A DNA stretch of 64,000 bases, taken from Cricetomys ansorgei. Lineage: Eukaryota; Chordata; Mammalia; Rodentia; Nesomyidae. The notes below the pieces were generated by a model that saw nothing but the letters and a program-made list of their open reading frames with translations, was not told where the DNA came from and searched no databases. Numbering within the stretch: position 1 is the first letter of the stretch; the number at the start of each line of letters is the position of its first letter. The position numbers and the translations under genes were made by a program. The stretch is taken from assembly GCA_026225945.1 (NCBI GenBank), contig JAMJFZ010000689.1, forward strand, positions 62,001 to 126,000, written 5' to 3'. This document shows positions 62,609-64,000 of the stretch, one piece after another.

Positions 62609-64000
62609 TGTTCCTTCCAGCTATGATGTCATACATTGGCATTGATGGTGTCACATCAACTTATTTATGATATCAGTTTATTTTGATTAGGATATCATAT
62701 TTTACATTGATATTTTTACTTAATATCAACTATGACATCTGTTCCTGGCAATTATAGCATCACATCCCTATAATTGGCCAACCAAAACTGATATCACATC
62801 CTTCTTTTGATGATCTCATACATTTACACATTACATTGTGGTTGTTACATCATCATAATAATGATGTAATTTTCTTCCCACTTTGATACCATATTGATAT
62901 TTTGATGTCACATCATGCAAATTATGATTTCATGCCCTTCCAAGTATGTTGTCATGTCATTCCTATTATGATGTCATATACTCATATTATTGGTTTCACA
63001 TCCACCAGGTTTTGGTGTTATTTTGTTCCACTTATGAAGTCATAAATTTCTATTGATGGTGCCACATAATCCCAATTATGGTGTCACATGCTTCCTATTG
63101 TGACATGTCACATGCTTCCTATGCTCCCTTTCAATTGTGTGGTCACAAATAATGTTGAAGGTATCACATCTTCACGATTATGATGTCCTTCCAAATATCC
63201 TGTCATATACTTCTTGTTATGATGTCATATATTTACATTGTTGATATCACATCAAAACAATTATGATGTCAGTTTTTTTTCAATTTTGCTGTCCTATATG
63301 TACATTGATGATATTTCATTATCCCAACTATGCTGTCATGTCCTTCCAATATTCATGTATTCTGTCATAATATGATGTCATATATTTACCTCGCTGTCAC
63401 ATCATCATGATTATGTGTTTGTTTTCCATAAATTATGATGGAATTTTTTTACATTATTTTGCTACATAATACTGATTATAATGTCATATCCTTCCAATAA
63501 GCACATCTTTTCCTTTCAGTTATGTCAGTCATTTTGGTTGATAGTGTTATATCGTCACAATTATGATGCCAGTTATTTCAAATTATGCTGTTACATACTT
63601 CATGTTATTATGTCATACATTTTCTTCCCTTTACTATGGCCTATATTTTCATTGATATGATTTTATCACATCACCCCATGTATGTAACTTTCTGTTCGTT
63701 AAGTTATATATTTTCACTGTTGATGTCACATTATCACAATTATGATGTTAGTTTCTTCACATTATATTACATACTGACATAGATGATGTCACATAACCCA
63801 AATTATGTTGTCATATCTTTCTAAATATCACATCATTTCCTTCCAATTGTGATATAACACACTTACCTTAATAATGTCACATCCTCCCAATTATGAAATC
63901 AGTTCCTTCCAATTATGCTGCCATACCCTTCTTTTATTATTTCATATGTTTACATTGATGATATCATTGCAATTAAGATGTTGGTTTCTTTCAATTATGG
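62609..64000 (+). repeat. CRE-like minisatellite, block start, unit 5 end
   Basis: Follows segment P and runs off the window. Colinear with 11491-12900 and retains the roughly 0.7 kb that unit 3 has lost. Confidence 0.9.

Larger units (their letters stand above)
50966..64000 (+). repeat. Macrosatellite unit 5 (runs off the window)
   Basis: Contains A, satellite, B/C, AT-rich tract, D, D', L1, P and the first 1.4 kb of the next satellite block before the window ends. Its D-to-L1 portion is close to unit 1 and unit 4, so the next segment A would be expected about 3 kb beyond the window if the unit is complete. Confidence 0.9.

Overview
The window looks like nuclear DNA of a rodent. It is AT-rich, has no dense gene coding, carries (CA)n microsatellites, and contains 5'- and 3'-truncated LINE-1 ORF2 fragments whose nucleotide sequence follows the murine L1 ORF2 reading frame closely. 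No bacterial, phage or viral gene arrangement is visible. I found no intact, confidently nameable protein-coding gene.

The whole window is one head-to-tail array of a large tandem repeat (a macrosatellite). A complete unit is about 15-16 kb and reads in this order: satellite block, unique segment A (about 1.26 kb), satellite block, segment B/C (with a CA microsatellite and a T/A palindrome), an AT-rich tract, gene-like cassette D, paralogous cassette D', an L1 ORF2 fragment, segment P, then satellite again. Taking the start of segment A as the anchor, units begin near 271, 15956, 24891, 40199 and 50966, and the fifth runs off the end. Spacings are about 15.7, 8.9, 15.3 and 10.8 kb. The short units are deletion derivatives. 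Unit 2 lacks most of D plus D', L1, P and the first part of the satellite (junction 22395/22396). Unit 4 lacks the L1 body, P and part of the satellite (junction near 48825) and about 0.83 kb of segment B. Unit 1 lacks 1.27 kb around the AT-rich tract and D, but carries an extra 0.88 kb tandem copy inside B.

The satellite is built from a degenerate monomer of about 22 bp starting with GATGTCA. Monomer subtypes alternate in a fixed order to give higher-order periods of about 66 and 88 bp. On the + strand almost every monomer carries TGATGTCA or a near variant, one CpG transition away from the CRE/ATF palindrome TGACGTCA. A perfect CRE, next to a CACGTG E-box, survives at the same place in units 1, 2 and 4.

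D and D' are diverged copies of one another and look like remnants of an exon-bearing gene family that I cannot name. Neither strand can be excluded as the coding one. Other gene-like signals are a minus-strand exon with a signal-peptide-like start and a splice donor in segment B (open in units 3 and 5, broken in 1 and 2, deleted in 4), and a minus-strand 148-nt open exon with acceptor and donor in each D'. Because units are near-identical, conservation among them alone does not prove function. The most defensible story is an actively rearranging rodent macrosatellite that amplified an old, mostly dead gene cluster together with a CRE-like minisatellite.
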